Shown here one piece after another: positions 8,117-17,759 of a stretch of 64,000 nucleotides of DNA (positions within the stretch are counted from its first letter, which is position 1; each line of letters opens with the position of its first letter). A program made the position numbers and the translations under genes. The notes under the pieces are model-generated. The model did not search any database. It was not told the origin of the DNA and saw only the letters and a list, made by a program, of their open reading frames with translations. The stretch lies in the NCBI RefSeq assembly GCF_049670895.1, contig NZ_CP187170.1; one strand, given 5' to 3'. This DNA is from Pasteurella sp049670895 (GTDB lineage Bacteria; Pseudomonadota; Gammaproteobacteria; Enterobacterales; Pasteurellaceae).

Positions 8117-9256
8117 TTATTCCCCTTTTAAAACGTCGGCAGTTTGAATGTTTAGAGCGTGCTGTGTTGGCACGATCACGGCAATAAATGCTACTAACAG
8201 AGAAAGTAACATGGTGATCGGGAAGACGGGGAGACGCATATCAATACTGGCTTTGAATACCGTTAATCCTAACACTTGTGCTAATAAATAGCCTAAAACA
8301 AAGCCAGTCAAAATGGCACAGAGAGTGATGATCAAAATTTCTGTCCCAATTTGTAAAATAATATCACGACGTTTTGCCCCTAAGGCTTTTTGTAAGGCAA
8401 ATTCCCGACGCCGTTCGCCCACCATCGCAATTAAGGTGGTGTTCACGCAAAGGGTGGCTAAGATTAAAATTACAGCCGAAATAATTCCCATCAACCCTTT
8501 GATTTTACTTAATATTTGACCTTCCGAAGCAGACACTTTGCGAATTGGGTGAATCGCAAATTCAGGATACTGTTGCTGTAATTGTGAGGCAAATGCCTCA
8601 ACTTGTCCTTGATCATTTTTAACTTGCATTAAAACATGATTGGCTTGTTCGGGTTTATTTAGCCACCGTTGGGCAAAATCAAGGCTGACAATAAGCATGT
8701 TATCAGTGGCATCGCCAGCTTCTACAATGCCTTTTAAATAAAACAGGTGTTTTTCGCCATTTTGCTTGGTGAGGGTTAATTTGTCTCCAACATTGACATT
8801 TAAGCGGGTGGCGAGATTTTTTCCGATCATGGCATTGCGATCATCAAAATTGACACCAATAGAAGCCCCCGTAATTTGCCAATACGGTGCGAGAGTCCGC
8901 ATTTCGGAAAACCAAACGCCCATAATAGCGATTTTTTCTAATTCACTGCGGGTAATGCCATAAAGATAAGGGCTAGCGGCGGTGATAAGCTGTGCTGGGG
9001 CTTGTTTTAAAATTTGCGTTAATTGGGCTTCGGGCAATAAACCACTGGTATTGGGACCAATATAAAAATTGGCACCAAAGGTGCGTAATTCTTGACTCAT
9101 TTTCGTATTAATATCGAAATACACCGCTGCCATGGCGGTAACAATGCTTGCCCCGACGGTGAGGGCAGAAAAAATAATGAATACGGCTTGTAAACGTAAG
9201 CGTAAAGCTTGAAAAATCAACCGCCAAAACATGGATTGAGTGGGTTTAACGCCCAT
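8117..9256 (-). CDS. FtsX-like ABC permease, iron operon (second)
   Basis: This 379-residue membrane protein has the MacB/FtsX plan. One N-terminal transmembrane helix (about residues 18-45) is followed by a large periplasmic domain (about 45-255) and three C-terminal helices. The family motif GERRREFALQKALGAKRRDI sits before the second of these. Its start overlaps the preceding permease gene by 11 bases. It pairs with that paralogue and the downstream ATPase. In Campylobacter p19 loci, two equivalent permease genes stand in the same place. Confidence 0.9.
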   Translation of the reverse strand: MGVKPTQSMFWRLIFQALRLRLQAVFIIFSALTVGASIVTAMAAVYFDINTKMSQELRTFGANFYIGPNTSGLLPEAQLTQILKQAPAQLITAASPYLYGITRSELEKIAIMGVWFSEMRTLAPYWQITGASIGVNFDDRNAMIGKNLATRLNVNVGDKLTLTKQNGEKHLFYLKGIVEAGDATDNMLIVSLDFAQRWLNKPEQANHVLMQVKNDQGQVEAFASQLQQQYPEFAIHPIRKVSASEGQILSKIKGLMGIISAVILILATLCVNTTLIAMVGERRREFALQKALGAKRRDIILQIGTEILIITLCAILTGFVLGYLLAQVLGLTVFKASIDMRLPVFPITMLLSLLVAFIAVIVPTQHALNIQTADVLKGE

Positions 9257-10586
9257 ATAGCACCTCCACAGGATATAAACGTGCGATGCGATGGGCAGGG
9301 AACCATGTGCCGATTAAGGCAATGAGCACAGACACCACCAACACGGCAGGCAGAACGATCCATGCAAATGCTAATGGTTTGCCAAACAAGGCGATACCGA
9401 TAAATTTGGCTAATCCCCAACCCGCTAAACACCCCAATGCCCCACCTAATAAGGCACTGATGGCGGCTTCGCAATAAAACAATAAAACAATTTGCCATTG
9501 GTACGCCCCCAGTGCTTTCATTAAGCCAATTTCTTTACTGCGTTCAAGAATGGTGGCACTCATTAAAGAGGCAATACCCATGGCGGCAGCAATAAAGGCG
9601 GCTAGCGTGACCACACCAAGTAATAATTGGATTTTTTCAATCACCACCCCTTCTGATGCGGCCACTTGCCAAATCGGGCGAACAATTGCCCCTGAGATGG
9701 CTTCTTCCAGTTGGTGGGCAATGGAGGAAACATAGGCGGTGCAGTACCAGCGATCATATTCTTCGGCATTTAAGCCATCCACATTTAATCTGGCTTTGCG
9801 TGAAAGGGCATTTTCTGGCACGGTTAATGCAGACACTTTAATGCTTTGAATTTTCCCTTTTAGCCCTAGCAATTGCTGTAATGCGTGTAAAGGTAAAATA
9901 ATTTGCTGTTCTTCTTGTCCCCCTGTGGCAAGCACACCTTTTAATTCAATCTGCAATTGACGTGTTAATTGCCCTTCTTCATATTGCAATTGAATCTGAT
10001 CGCCAATTTGCCAATGGGTGGTTTGAGCCAATTGCTTGCCAATTAAGGCTGGCACGGGCGAGGTAAAATCCGTTGGGCTATCGTCCACCCAGTCGCCTTC
10101 TACTTGCCAATAAGGGCTAATGATTTTTTGTCCTGTGTGATAATCCGCTTCATCGGGAACGGCAATAGGGCGGTCAAAAAATGTGCCTAAAACAGAAAGG
10201 GTTTGTACCGCACTTTGGGGTGTGCTTTGTGCCTGATTTTGCTGTTTTTGCCCTTTCACTTCGGCACTTAACTGCGGTGCAAAGCCCACAATATTGTTAC
10301 GCCAGAAAATATCTTTTACATTGGGCAATTCTTTTTCATCAAGAAAATCTTGCGAAGATAACGCCGTCGTGCCCATCATTTCATTGGGCAACATGGCTCG
10401 ACTGGCTGGTTCAATTAAAATATTTGCACCATAAGACTTGAGTTCATGTGCCATTTTATCGCCAATATCAATGGAAACTGCCAGTAAAGCGGAAATTAAA
10501 CCTGAAGCGAGAAAAATGGTTAAGACCGCTAAAAATTTACGTTTTAATCCAAATCGCCAAGATTGAAATAACATTCGCAACAGCAT
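9246..10586 (-). CDS. FtsX-like ABC permease, iron operon (first)
   Basis: This 446-residue paralogue of the next gene is enlarged by a longer periplasmic domain. An N-terminal helix (about residues 15-40) precedes it, and three C-terminal helices follow the motif ERSKEIGLMKALGAYQWQI. It is separated from the upstream DUF2318 gene by two bases and overlaps the next permease by 11, so translation is tightly coupled. The pair is likely a heterodimer with one ATPase. Transported or acted-on substrate is not known. Confidence 0.9.
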   Translation of the reverse strand: MLLRMLFQSWRFGLKRKFLAVLTIFLASGLISALLAVSIDIGDKMAHELKSYGANILIEPASRAMLPNEMMGTTALSSQDFLDEKELPNVKDIFWRNNIVGFAPQLSAEVKGQKQQNQAQSTPQSAVQTLSVLGTFFDRPIAVPDEADYHTGQKIISPYWQVEGDWVDDSPTDFTSPVPALIGKQLAQTTHWQIGDQIQLQYEEGQLTRQLQIELKGVLATGGQEEQQIILPLHALQQLLGLKGKIQSIKVSALTVPENALSRKARLNVDGLNAEEYDRWYCTAYVSSIAHQLEEAISGAIVRPIWQVAASEGVVIEKIQLLLGVVTLAAFIAAAMGIASLMSATILERSKEIGLMKALGAYQWQIVLLFYCEAAISALLGGALGCLAGWGLAKFIGIALFGKPLAFAWIVLPAVLVVSVLIALIGTWFPAHRIARLYPVEVLYGR

Positions 10587-10588
10587 TT

Positions 10589-11983
10589 TTATTTCTCCTC
10601 TGATTTTAGATAGTGTTCAGGCGAATCTCGGAATAAATTGAGGTTTTGTTCATTAGTAAAGAAATAGGTTTTTCCCTGATAACTGTATTTGTATTCCGTT
10701 TTAGTATTGGTTAATGTTTGTTGGTTAACAGGGTCAACCACCTCAATTTCGACAATGGTGGAAAAATAATTTAAGCCTTCTTCTAACTGTTTTTTATTGA
10801 GGATGACTTGGGAGTCTGTCTGCTGCCAGTTTTCAATCGGTACAGGATTACAGCCTCCAGGTTTGCCAATTGACGGGGTAAACATTCGCACCCCACAGCC
10901 AACACACACCACTTGATCGCCTTCCATCACATAGCCTTGATCGCCACATAAAATGCAGGCATCAAATACCACGGCAAGGCTTAATCGATCAGGAAGTCGA
11001 TTGATAATAAAGAAACGTACAGCTTTGCCATCATCGGCAATCCAAACAAAGCGGTGTAATTTACCGTCGCTCACTTGATTAATCGGGATGTGAATTTGAT
11101 TTTGGCTATCTAATTTTACGGGCGTCGCTTGGGATAATTGAGGTGGACGGGAGGCAATGTTATCCCAATAGTATTGACTTGCCATGATCATTGCCACCGC
11201 CAATATGCCCCAGTTAAGTAAGCGAGTGGAGGTTAAAAGTGCGGCACGTTTTTTGCGTTTTTCGATCGGTGTCGGGGCGTATGCAACGGCGTGTTTTCTG
11301 ACTAAATGCACTTGGAAGAAAAAAAGGATTACGCAAAGTAGCAATAATGCACTGTGCCAATAATTAAAATATTGTGTTAGCCCACTTACTTTGGCAACGA
11401 AACTTAAACGTGGTTTGGTGAGTTCAAGTTGTTGTAATTTCATTAAGCTCAGCATGATCTCGCCACTTAACGGAATCAGTAGGGCGAGGATGATCAGGCT
11501 CATGAGTAGGCGAGAAAGTGCGGTCAATTTTTGTTGCGTTTTGCTTTGTTGCAATAAAAGGCTTAACCATACCACTAAACCTAAACATAAGATTAACCCC
11601 AATACGACAGCACTGTTATGCAAAATAAGATCCGTATTGATCACTTCCGTATCGGTCAGTGCTTCAATATTCGGGTCTCGCCCCCAATAAATCCCTGCGA
11701 TAAACAGCAATACATAATGCCAAGCGGTGGCGAGGGCGTGGTTATGCCAAAATGTGGTGAAATAAAAGAGAATTAGGGCAACAAACACATTCAGATTTAA
11801 AGGCAATAAGACCGTTTGTTTAACAGGCAGTTGGTTGATCAAAAGTGCCCCAAGGAAAAAACACAGCAAGCCTAGCCAAATGAGGCGTTTGGCTTGAATT
11901 TGGGTATAGTTTGACCATAAACAACCAAGCAAAATGGCGAAGGGTAAAACACTTTGCAATAAAAAGGTAAAAAAGTAATTCAT
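10589..11983 (-). CDS. Fe-S-containing membrane protein (DUF2318)
   Basis: This 464-residue protein has about nine hydrophobic segments in its first 280 residues. A C-terminal DUF2318 domain follows, with ACILCGDQGYV, CVGCG and PGGCNP, so three cysteine clusters that could bind an Fe-S centre. DUF2318 proteins accompany Ftr1/P19 iron transporters in E. coli, Campylobacter and Brucella-type loci, where they are proposed to pass electrons during iron import. Here it follows the P19 gene after a hairpin that probably reduces its expression. The redox role is inference from family context. Confidence 0.87.
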   Translation of the reverse strand: MNYFFTFLLQSVLPFAILLGCLWSNYTQIQAKRLIWLGLLCFFLGALLINQLPVKQTVLLPLNLNVFVALILFYFTTFWHNHALATAWHYVLLFIAGIYWGRDPNIEALTDTEVINTDLILHNSAVVLGLILCLGLVVWLSLLLQQSKTQQKLTALSRLLMSLIILALLIPLSGEIMLSLMKLQQLELTKPRLSFVAKVSGLTQYFNYWHSALLLLCVILFFFQVHLVRKHAVAYAPTPIEKRKKRAALLTSTRLLNWGILAVAMIMASQYYWDNIASRPPQLSQATPVKLDSQNQIHIPINQVSDGKLHRFVWIADDGKAVRFFIINRLPDRLSLAVVFDACILCGDQGYVMEGDQVVCVGCGVRMFTPSIGKPGGCNPVPIENWQQTDSQVILNKKQLEEGLNYFSTIVEIEVVDPVNQQTLTNTKTEYKYSYQGKTYFFTNEQNLNLFRDSPEHYLKSEEK

Positions 11984-12051
11984 AGATAGCTCTGAACTTA
12001 AGCAATGGCATGGATTTAGCCATCAAATAGACATAAATTGAGGCTAAGAAA

Positions 12052-12081
12052 AAGGATGTTGGGCGGCTGTCCAACATCCTT
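12052..12081 (-). terminator. Intra-operon hairpin between P19 and the accessory genes
   Basis: AAGGATGTTGG (12052-12062) pairs perfectly with CCAACATCCTT (12071-12081) around an 8-base loop. On the minus strand it is followed by TTTTTC. It lies between the P19 stop and the DUF2318 start, so it probably makes the permease and binding protein more abundant than the six downstream proteins. Confidence 0.8.
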
Positions 12082-12087
12082 GTGGTG

Positions 12088-12612
12088 TTAATTATTTAAC
12101 CCTGTGTATTTAAATTCATAATTGACATCAAACGCTTTCCACCAACGTCCGACCCCCGTTTCTTTGTCGGTATGGCGATGCATACCTGCTTTTGGTGGCG
12201 GATCAATATGATAGGTTAATTTATAGTTACCTACGCCCATCATTTTAATGTTTGCCCCATAGTGCGGACCATCACTTGCCACCATTGGCATAAATGTGCC
12301 TTCTTGTTTTTGGTTGGTGTCGGTGTTGACCAAGGTATAGTTGATGGTTAAATACGGGATCCATTCACCCTCACCAAACCCATTCATGTTCCCTTTAATC
12401 GCATGAATATCCGCTTCAAGGTGAATATCTGAAGCTTTTGCAGATAAGCCCATGCCACGAGGTTCCATGTCGATAGGTTGTAAATAAACGGCGGCAATTT
12501 CCATACCATTCATTTCAACCGCTTCGCCAATTGGATATTCTTTAAAGGCAAGAGTGGATGGGGCGGCTAAGATACTGGCAAGTAAGGTGGTTGCCAAAAG
12601 CGCTTTTTTCAT
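12088..12612 (-). CDS. fetP: Periplasmic iron-binding protein of the P19/FetP family
   Basis: This 174-residue secreted protein has a signal peptide cleaved after STLA. It belongs to the P19 (Tp34/FetP) family, which binds Cu and Fe at a Met/His site and works with an Ftr1-type permease. Visible candidate ligands are Met and His residues in VEMNGMEIAAVY, IHLEADIHA, GPHYGANIKMMG and MHRHTDKETG. It lies 34 bases after the permease gene, as in E. coli fetMP and Campylobacter p19. Symbol follows the E. coli name; the family assignment is firm, orthology is inferred from synteny. Confidence 0.9.
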   Translation of the reverse strand: MKKALLATTLLASILAAPSTLAFKEYPIGEAVEMNGMEIAAVYLQPIDMEPRGMGLSAKASDIHLEADIHAIKGNMNGFGEGEWIPYLTINYTLVNTDTNQKQEGTFMPMVASDGPHYGANIKMMGVGNYKLTYHIDPPPKAGMHRHTDKETGVGRWWKAFDVNYEFKYTGLNN

Positions 12613-12646
12613 ACTTAATCTCCTTTCATATGGATATATTTTTTGA

Positions 12647-14554
12647 TCAAAGTGGGGTTGCTTTTTGACTTTGGTATTTCAAGTAACACCAAGCAAATAC
12701 GGCAGCAAGTAATAATATGCCTTGTGGAATTAAGGTTTCCACATAAGGATAAATGCCTAACCATGCAATTTCAGGCACATTGGCGACAAAAGTCGGCTCA
12801 AATAATTTACCTTCAATAAGCTCGAGCACACTTTTTCCCGCAAATACAAACGCCATAAAATAAAGCAGTGTGCCAGTGAACATAAAGAACCCTTTGAGAG
12901 GGAGTTTCACCACGCTATAACGCATAATGAAATAGCAGACAATGAGGAGCAACGCCCCCACAATAAAGCCTGCGAAAAGTAACAAATAACTGACCGCACT
13001 TTGTGCATCGGCAATCAAGGCATAATAGAATAAAACGGTTTCTGCCCCTTCACGATACACGGCTAAAAAGCTAGTAAACCATAAACCGAATAAGGATCCT
13101 GTGGTTAAGGCGTGGGATAGTTTGCCTTCTAAATAGGCTTGCCATTGGCGTGCTTCTAATTTTGAGAATAACCAATAACTCATCATGAATAACATCACCA
13201 CCGCAATGATCATGGTGAAACCTTCTAATAATTCACGGCTTGCACCTGCATTACTAAAGATGAGTTGGAAAAGTGCCGCAGTGATCAAACTGGCAACCAA
13301 TGCCACATAAACTGATTGACGAATCACAGGCAATTTATCTTGATGTTGATTTTTGACTAAATACGCCACAATGGCGGTCACAATTAATAAGGCTTCTAAC
13401 CCTTCACGCAGAATAATTAACAAGCTGTAAATAAACATTGACCAATGGGTTTGTTGTTGAGTTTGCAACATTTGTACGGCTTTCTCTAACCCTTGTGCTA
13501 AGCCTGTGGCTTGTTGTTGTAGGTTTTCCAATTTCGCATTGGCTTTAATTAAACTCACAAGACGAGTGAAATAGCCCTCAAGTTCTGCTTTAAATTGGCT
13601 ATCTCGTGAGCCGATATTGTTTTCCATGCCACTGCTCTCAAACACATCAAAATAGGTATCTTGCACCGAAAGCATGGCTTTTTTGTTTTCACCTTGTTGA
13701 TAAAGTTGAATGGCGTGTTGAATTTGCTGATTAATTTGATCCCGCAGTGCAGACCAATTTTTTTCCTCGACTGGCTCGGTCGCTTCTTTTTTCTGTACGG
13801 GTTGAGCAGCTTGAGTATCGGGTAAATCAGGCAATTGTTCTTCAATATCTTGCAACAATTCGGTGATTTGGTAACCCAATTGGTTCAGTTGATCTGGTTT
13901 TTCACTTAAACGAATCAGGTCATAAAATTGTTGATTAATACTGGCAGATTGGCTTGCGGAGCGGTGTAAACGAATAGCAATTTCCATTTCGGAATTTTTG
14001 TAGCCTTCATATTGTGCTTGTTGCACCAGTTGTTTGGCTTGTGCCAATTTACCTTGTTGATAAGCATGAATTGCTTCGGCAAGGCGGTCATCAATGATTT
14101 GGAAACTTTGTTGCCAGTGCGGGGTGATGGCTTGGTGTTGATAGACGTCGTGTTGGGCGGAGGCGTTGAGTTGATGTCCCTGTGTGAGGGCGGGGAGCAC
14201 CTCTTGAAGATCTTGCTGAAGTGCGGTGATTTTTGCATGAATTTCAGTATAGGGTTTTTGTTCCCCCATCATTTTGCGAATCTCACCAAAACTGGCTTCC
14301 ATTTGGTAACTTTTTTGGGCTGAAAAGTTAATGCGGATAGGTCCTTCTAAATTTTCAAACACTTCAAAATACGCCATTTGCACTTCTGTTTTGGCATCAT
14401 CTGTTTGATTTTGTTGATAAAGTTCAGTAGCTTTGTTGAGCCGATTTTCAATATCCTGAACCCATTGTTGATAAGGTGGATTGGCTTGAACATTAGGAAG
14501 TGAGAATAAGACAAGTATCAAAAGAATCCATTGTTTCCAAGTAAAATAACGCAT
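12647..14554 (-). CDS. fetM: Ftr1-family iron permease FetM
   Basis: This 635-residue inner-membrane permease heads the operon. A signal peptide is followed by about 340 residues of periplasmic helical sequence containing three related imperfect repeats (around residues 28-100, 140-215 and 270-345). About seven transmembrane helices then carry two Ftr1 REXXE iron motifs, REGLE and REGAE. The long periplasmic extension and repeats fit FetM rather than EfeU. Expected job: iron import supplied by the P19 partner. The divergent 260-bp upstream region should hold its promoter; I see no convincing Fur box there. Confidence 0.9.
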   Translation of the reverse strand: MRYFTWKQWILLILVLFSLPNVQANPPYQQWVQDIENRLNKATELYQQNQTDDAKTEVQMAYFEVFENLEGPIRINFSAQKSYQMEASFGEIRKMMGEQKPYTEIHAKITALQQDLQEVLPALTQGHQLNASAQHDVYQHQAITPHWQQSFQIIDDRLAEAIHAYQQGKLAQAKQLVQQAQYEGYKNSEMEIAIRLHRSASQSASINQQFYDLIRLSEKPDQLNQLGYQITELLQDIEEQLPDLPDTQAAQPVQKKEATEPVEEKNWSALRDQINQQIQHAIQLYQQGENKKAMLSVQDTYFDVFESSGMENNIGSRDSQFKAELEGYFTRLVSLIKANAKLENLQQQATGLAQGLEKAVQMLQTQQQTHWSMFIYSLLIILREGLEALLIVTAIVAYLVKNQHQDKLPVIRQSVYVALVASLITAALFQLIFSNAGASRELLEGFTMIIAVVMLFMMSYWLFSKLEARQWQAYLEGKLSHALTTGSLFGLWFTSFLAVYREGAETVLFYYALIADAQSAVSYLLLFAGFIVGALLLIVCYFIMRYSVVKLPLKGFFMFTGTLLYFMAFVFAGKSVLELIEGKLFEPTFVANVPEIAWLGIYPYVETLIPQGILLLAAVFAWCYLKYQSQKATPL

Positions 14555-14707
14555 AGTCGCCTCTGTTCTAAATGAAATGCATTCGTATCTTGTTGGTTAA
14601 TTATCCGCCATTCTTTTTTTTTCGCAACAAAAATTTTTGCTAAAAAGGTGAAGGCGGTTTCTTGTGTATTGTCAAAACAAGCAAAATATCGGGTTGTTTT
14701 TGCTCAA

Positions 14708-14729
14708 TTTTGTGACTTGTGTCACGAAA
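14708..14729. promoter_or_regulatory. CRP-cAMP binding site between fetM and pepE
   Basis: TGTGA (14711-14715), six bases, then TCACG (14722-14726) matches the CRP consensus TGTGA-N6-TCACA at 9 of 10 positions. It is centred about 95 bp before the pepE ATG and about 165 bp before fetM, so pepE is the likelier target. Confidence 0.7.
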
Positions 14730-14813
14730 TTGATATCTTTATTTTCTCTTTTTCACTTTAGTTTACATAATGCAAGAAAGGATAAAATTTATGCAATTGA
14801 GAGAGGGGTGTGA

Positions 14814-15521
14814 ATGATGAAAAAGATGTTATTAATGAGCGGTTCAAAATATAAAAACACGGATTATTTGGTTCATTGCTTGCCTTGGTTGAAAACATTT
14901 TTGGCTCAGTACGAAGGGGGAACTATTGCCTTTGTGCCTTATGCTGGAGTTCGACAAGGGTATGATCGCTATGAACAGCAGGTGCAACAAGCACTTGCCG
15001 AGTTAAATATGCAGATTGTGTCTGTTCATCATGGTGAAAAACACCTCGATATTATTGCTCAAGCCGATGTGATTGCAATTGGTGGCGGCAATACTTTTTG
15101 TTTATTAAACGGCTTGTATGAGCACCAGCTTTTACGCTTAATTCGCGATAAAGTGATGGCGGGCACGCCTTATTTCGGTTGGAGTGCGGGAGCCAATGTT
15201 GCGGGCTGTTCGATTATGACCACCAATGATATGCCGATTATTTATCCGCCGTCTTTCCATGCCTTAGGGTTATTTCCACATCAAATTAATCCGCACTTCA
15301 TTTCGGGCAAAATGCAAGGGCATCATGGCGAAAGTCGTGAGGAGCGTTTGGCGGAATTTTTAATCCTCAACCCCGAATCGCACGTCTATGCCTTACCTGA
15401 AGGCACCGCATTACATATTCAAGGCAATAAGGCGACAGTGTTGGGTGAGCATGATGTATTATGCTTTGGCGAAAATATGTCTGTGGAAACCCTCCCAGCC
15501 CAGCATATTTTTACTTATTAA
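14814..15521 (+). CDS. pepE: Peptidase E, alpha-aspartyl dipeptidase
   Basis: This 235-residue cytosolic S51 serine peptidase hydrolyses dipeptides with N-terminal aspartate. The nucleophile elbow GWSAGAN contains the catalytic Ser; IAIGGGNTFCLL and the INPHF...HGESREERL block are also typical. A consecutive ATG allows a start one codon later. GAGAGAGGGG lies just upstream as ribosome binding site. The CRP site in the upstream region suggests control by carbon status. Confidence 0.93.
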   Translation: MMKKMLLMSGSKYKNTDYLVHCLPWLKTFLAQYEGGTIAFVPYAGVRQGYDRYEQQVQQALAELNMQIVSVHHGEKHLDIIAQADVIAIGGGNTFCLLNGLYEHQLLRLIRDKVMAGTPYFGWSAGANVAGCSIMTTNDMPIIYPPSFHALGLFPHQINPHFISGKMQGHHGESREERLAEFLILNPESHVYALPEGTALHIQGNKATVLGEHDVLCFGENMSVETLPAQHIFTY

Positions 15522-15550
15522 GGGCGAAAATGTGGTTAAATTTTGTATTA

Positions 15551-15601
15551 AAAATCTGCATGTTATCGCTGTTGAAGCCATAAAATAAGATGCAGATTTT
15601 T
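15551..15601 (+). terminator. Probable terminator after pepE
   Basis: AAAATCTGCAT (15551-15561) can pair with ATGCAGATTTT (15590-15600), with T following. The loop is long (about 28 bases), so efficiency is uncertain. Confidence 0.5.
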
Positions 15602-15651
15602 GATTTAACGCTTATAATGACGGCACTTTTTTTGATTTATGGAGAGAGACA

Positions 15652-16542
15652 ATGACAGCACAAAGCGGTGTGTTGCTGGATCACAGTAAAGCAGCAATTT
15701 TTTTGGAAGCCAATATCACAGATTTATCCATTATTCCTCAAGCCTGTCGCCAATTCTGCGAAAAACTGACTCAATTACAACAACAATATCCTGATGCAAG
15801 ATTAGGGGCTGTTGTCGCCTTTGGTGATCGAGTTTGGAAACAACTGGCAGGTCAACAAAGTGCCACAGAATTAAAACCTTTTGTCACCTTAGGCAAAGGG
15901 GATTCATCTGCCCCTTCAACACAAAATGATTTCCTGGTTCATATTCAATCTTTGCGTCCAGATGTCAACTTTTCAGTTGCTCAAGCGGCAATGGCGGCAT
16001 TCGGTTCGGTATTAACGGTGCATCAAGAAATTCATGGATTCCGTTGGGTGGAAGAACGGGATTTTACAGGGTTTATTGATGGTACGGAAAATCCGAAAGA
16101 TGCCAAATTAGCGGAAGTGGCATTAATTGCAGAAGGTGAAGATGTGGGGGGGAGCTATGTGTTTACCCAACGTTATGAGCATAATTTAACCAAGTGGGAA
16201 AAACTAAGCGTGCAAAAACAAGAAAATGTGATTGGACGCACGAAGCCCGATAGCGTGGAATTAGAGGATAAACCTGACACTTCTCATGTGGGGCGTACGG
16301 ATTTAAAAGAAAATGGTGTAGGCTTGAAAATTTTACGTCATAGCTTACCTTATGGCACCGCAAGTGGAAAACATGGTTTATTTTTCGTCGCCTATTGTGC
16401 CAAACTGTATAATATCGATCAGCAATTATTAAATATGTTCGGTGAAAAAGACGGTAAAACAGACCGTTTATTAGGTTTCACCAAAGCGGTAACAGGGAGC
16501 TATTATTTTGCCCCTTCTTTAGAAAAATTAATGAATTTATAA
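15652..16542 (+). CDS. DyP-type haem peroxidase (YfeX-like)
   Basis: This 296-residue dye-decolourising peroxidase has the distal-side GFIDGTENP motif (GXXDG with catalytic Asp), a conserved SHVGRTD segment, and an LRHSLPYG segment supplying the conserved Arg. No Tat or Sec signal is visible, so it is cytosolic and closer to YfeX than to secreted EfeB. YfeX-type enzymes have peroxidase activity and a debated role in haem iron release. The proximity of an iron operon is suggestive only. A strong terminator follows. Confidence 0.9.
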   Translation: MTAQSGVLLDHSKAAIFLEANITDLSIIPQACRQFCEKLTQLQQQYPDARLGAVVAFGDRVWKQLAGQQSATELKPFVTLGKGDSSAPSTQNDFLVHIQSLRPDVNFSVAQAAMAAFGSVLTVHQEIHGFRWVEERDFTGFIDGTENPKDAKLAEVALIAEGEDVGGSYVFTQRYEHNLTKWEKLSVQKQENVIGRTKPDSVELEDKPDTSHVGRTDLKENGVGLKILRHSLPYGTASGKHGLFFVAYCAKLYNIDQQLLNMFGEKDGKTDRLLGFTKAVTGSYYFAPSLEKLMNL

Positions 16543-16564
16543 GGATTACCGAGTAGATTGCACG

Positions 16565-16599
16565 AAAAAACGAACCGAAGAAAAGGTTCGTTTTTTTTG
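16565..16599 (+). terminator. Terminator after the DyP peroxidase gene
   Basis: CGAACC (16571-16576) pairs with GGTTCG (16585-16590) and is followed by eight T residues. The A run before the stem extends the pairing to about 12 bp. Confidence 0.85.
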
Positions 16600-16781
16600 T
16601 TTTGGCATTCATAAGAAAAGTTGTTTAAAACACACCGCACTTTGATGAACAAATGTGCCTCATTATCGTGATTTATTCATGCTATCGGCAAGGTTTTGCT
16701 TATGAATAAGGGCGAGTTTTTAGCTCACCCTTGCATTTCAGCCATTTTCTCTCTTTCAATTCTTACCAAGCTTGAGTTCGT

Positions 16782-17690
16782 TTAGAAAGGAATGGAGGAA
16801 AAGAACACCAATAAAATAGGCGGGAAAATATTGGTGATAAACCCAAAACTGATGGCTAAAGGCACCACTTCCACACCGCCACTTTTTTGTATCACGGGTA
16901 AGGTGCAATCCAAGGCGGTAGCACCTGAAATCCCCACGGCGGTGGAGCGATAGCGATACATGAAAAGGGGGATCAAAAATAAGCTGACAATTTCTCGGGA
17001 GAGATCGTTGAAGAAGGCGATGCTACCAAAAACGGGTCCCCATGCATCATTAATCACCACACTGGATAAGGAATACCAGCCAAACCCTGATGCAATCGCC
17101 AAACCTTGAGTTAGGGGTAAATCCAATATGGAAGCGGCAATTAGCCCACCTGATAAGGAGGTGAGGATAAAAATACAGCCTGTAATTAACCCCCGTCGAT
17201 TAAAAAACACCTGTTTTAATGACACGCCATTATTACGCAATTGTATGCCCACAAAGAAAATTAGGCAGATTAAGACATAAGTGCTTGCCCGATCAGATAA
17301 ACGCAAAAAAGCGGTGGAAAAATATCCTACAAAAAAACCAATCACTACCATGCTACATAATTTGCTTGAGTCGAGGAGCAATTTCCAACGAGAGGGAATT
17401 TCTGTCATGGACATCTGTAAAGGTTTAGGAAATAATCTATCGTAAATCACTAATCCAATGATATTGAGAGATTGAATACTCAGGGCAAAGGTGATGGCTG
17501 AAATCGCGATAATTGGTAATTTATTGGCAAGATCGTCTAATTGTCCTAAATTAAATCCCATAATAAACAAAATAATATATAACAAAAACATGACGATATG
17601 GTTAATGGGCTTTAATATTTTTGCATTTCGTGTTTTGATTAGATACCCTGCAAATAAGGGGCATAGTACGATCAATAATCCTTCATACAT
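16782..17690 (-). CDS. lysO: Lysine exporter LysO family protein
   Basis: This 302-residue polytopic membrane protein of the LysO (YbjE, DUF340) family has about eight hydrophobic segments. The C-terminal part SGATALDCTLPVIQKSGG and the GFGWYSLSSVVI segment are characteristic. LysO exports lysine in E. coli. It is divergent from the ybjD-like ATPase gene, and ybjD/ybjE are also close neighbours in E. coli. The upstream gap is only about 70 bp, so there is no room for the lysine riboswitch that precedes some lysO genes. Confidence 0.88.
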   Translation of the reverse strand: MYEGLLIVLCPLFAGYLIKTRNAKILKPINHIVMFLLYIILFIMGFNLGQLDDLANKLPIIAISAITFALSIQSLNIIGLVIYDRLFPKPLQMSMTEIPSRWKLLLDSSKLCSMVVIGFFVGYFSTAFLRLSDRASTYVLICLIFFVGIQLRNNGVSLKQVFFNRRGLITGCIFILTSLSGGLIAASILDLPLTQGLAIASGFGWYSLSSVVINDAWGPVFGSIAFFNDLSREIVSLFLIPLFMYRYRSTAVGISGATALDCTLPVIQKSGGVEVVPLAISFGFITNIFPPILLVFFSSIPF

Positions 17691-17759
17691 AATAGTCTTC
17701 CTTACATCATATAACCTGTTTATTCTAGGTAAGGTGGGAAAAAAAACAAGGGGTAGAGA

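Noticed and set aside
14555..14640. Fur box upstream of fetM
   Set aside because: AATGAAATGCATTCG is only loosely palindromic and matches the Fur consensus too poorly to claim, although Fur control of such operons is expected.
17691..17759. Lysine riboswitch before lysO
   Set aside because: The gap of about 70 bp is too short and shows no lysine-box sequence.
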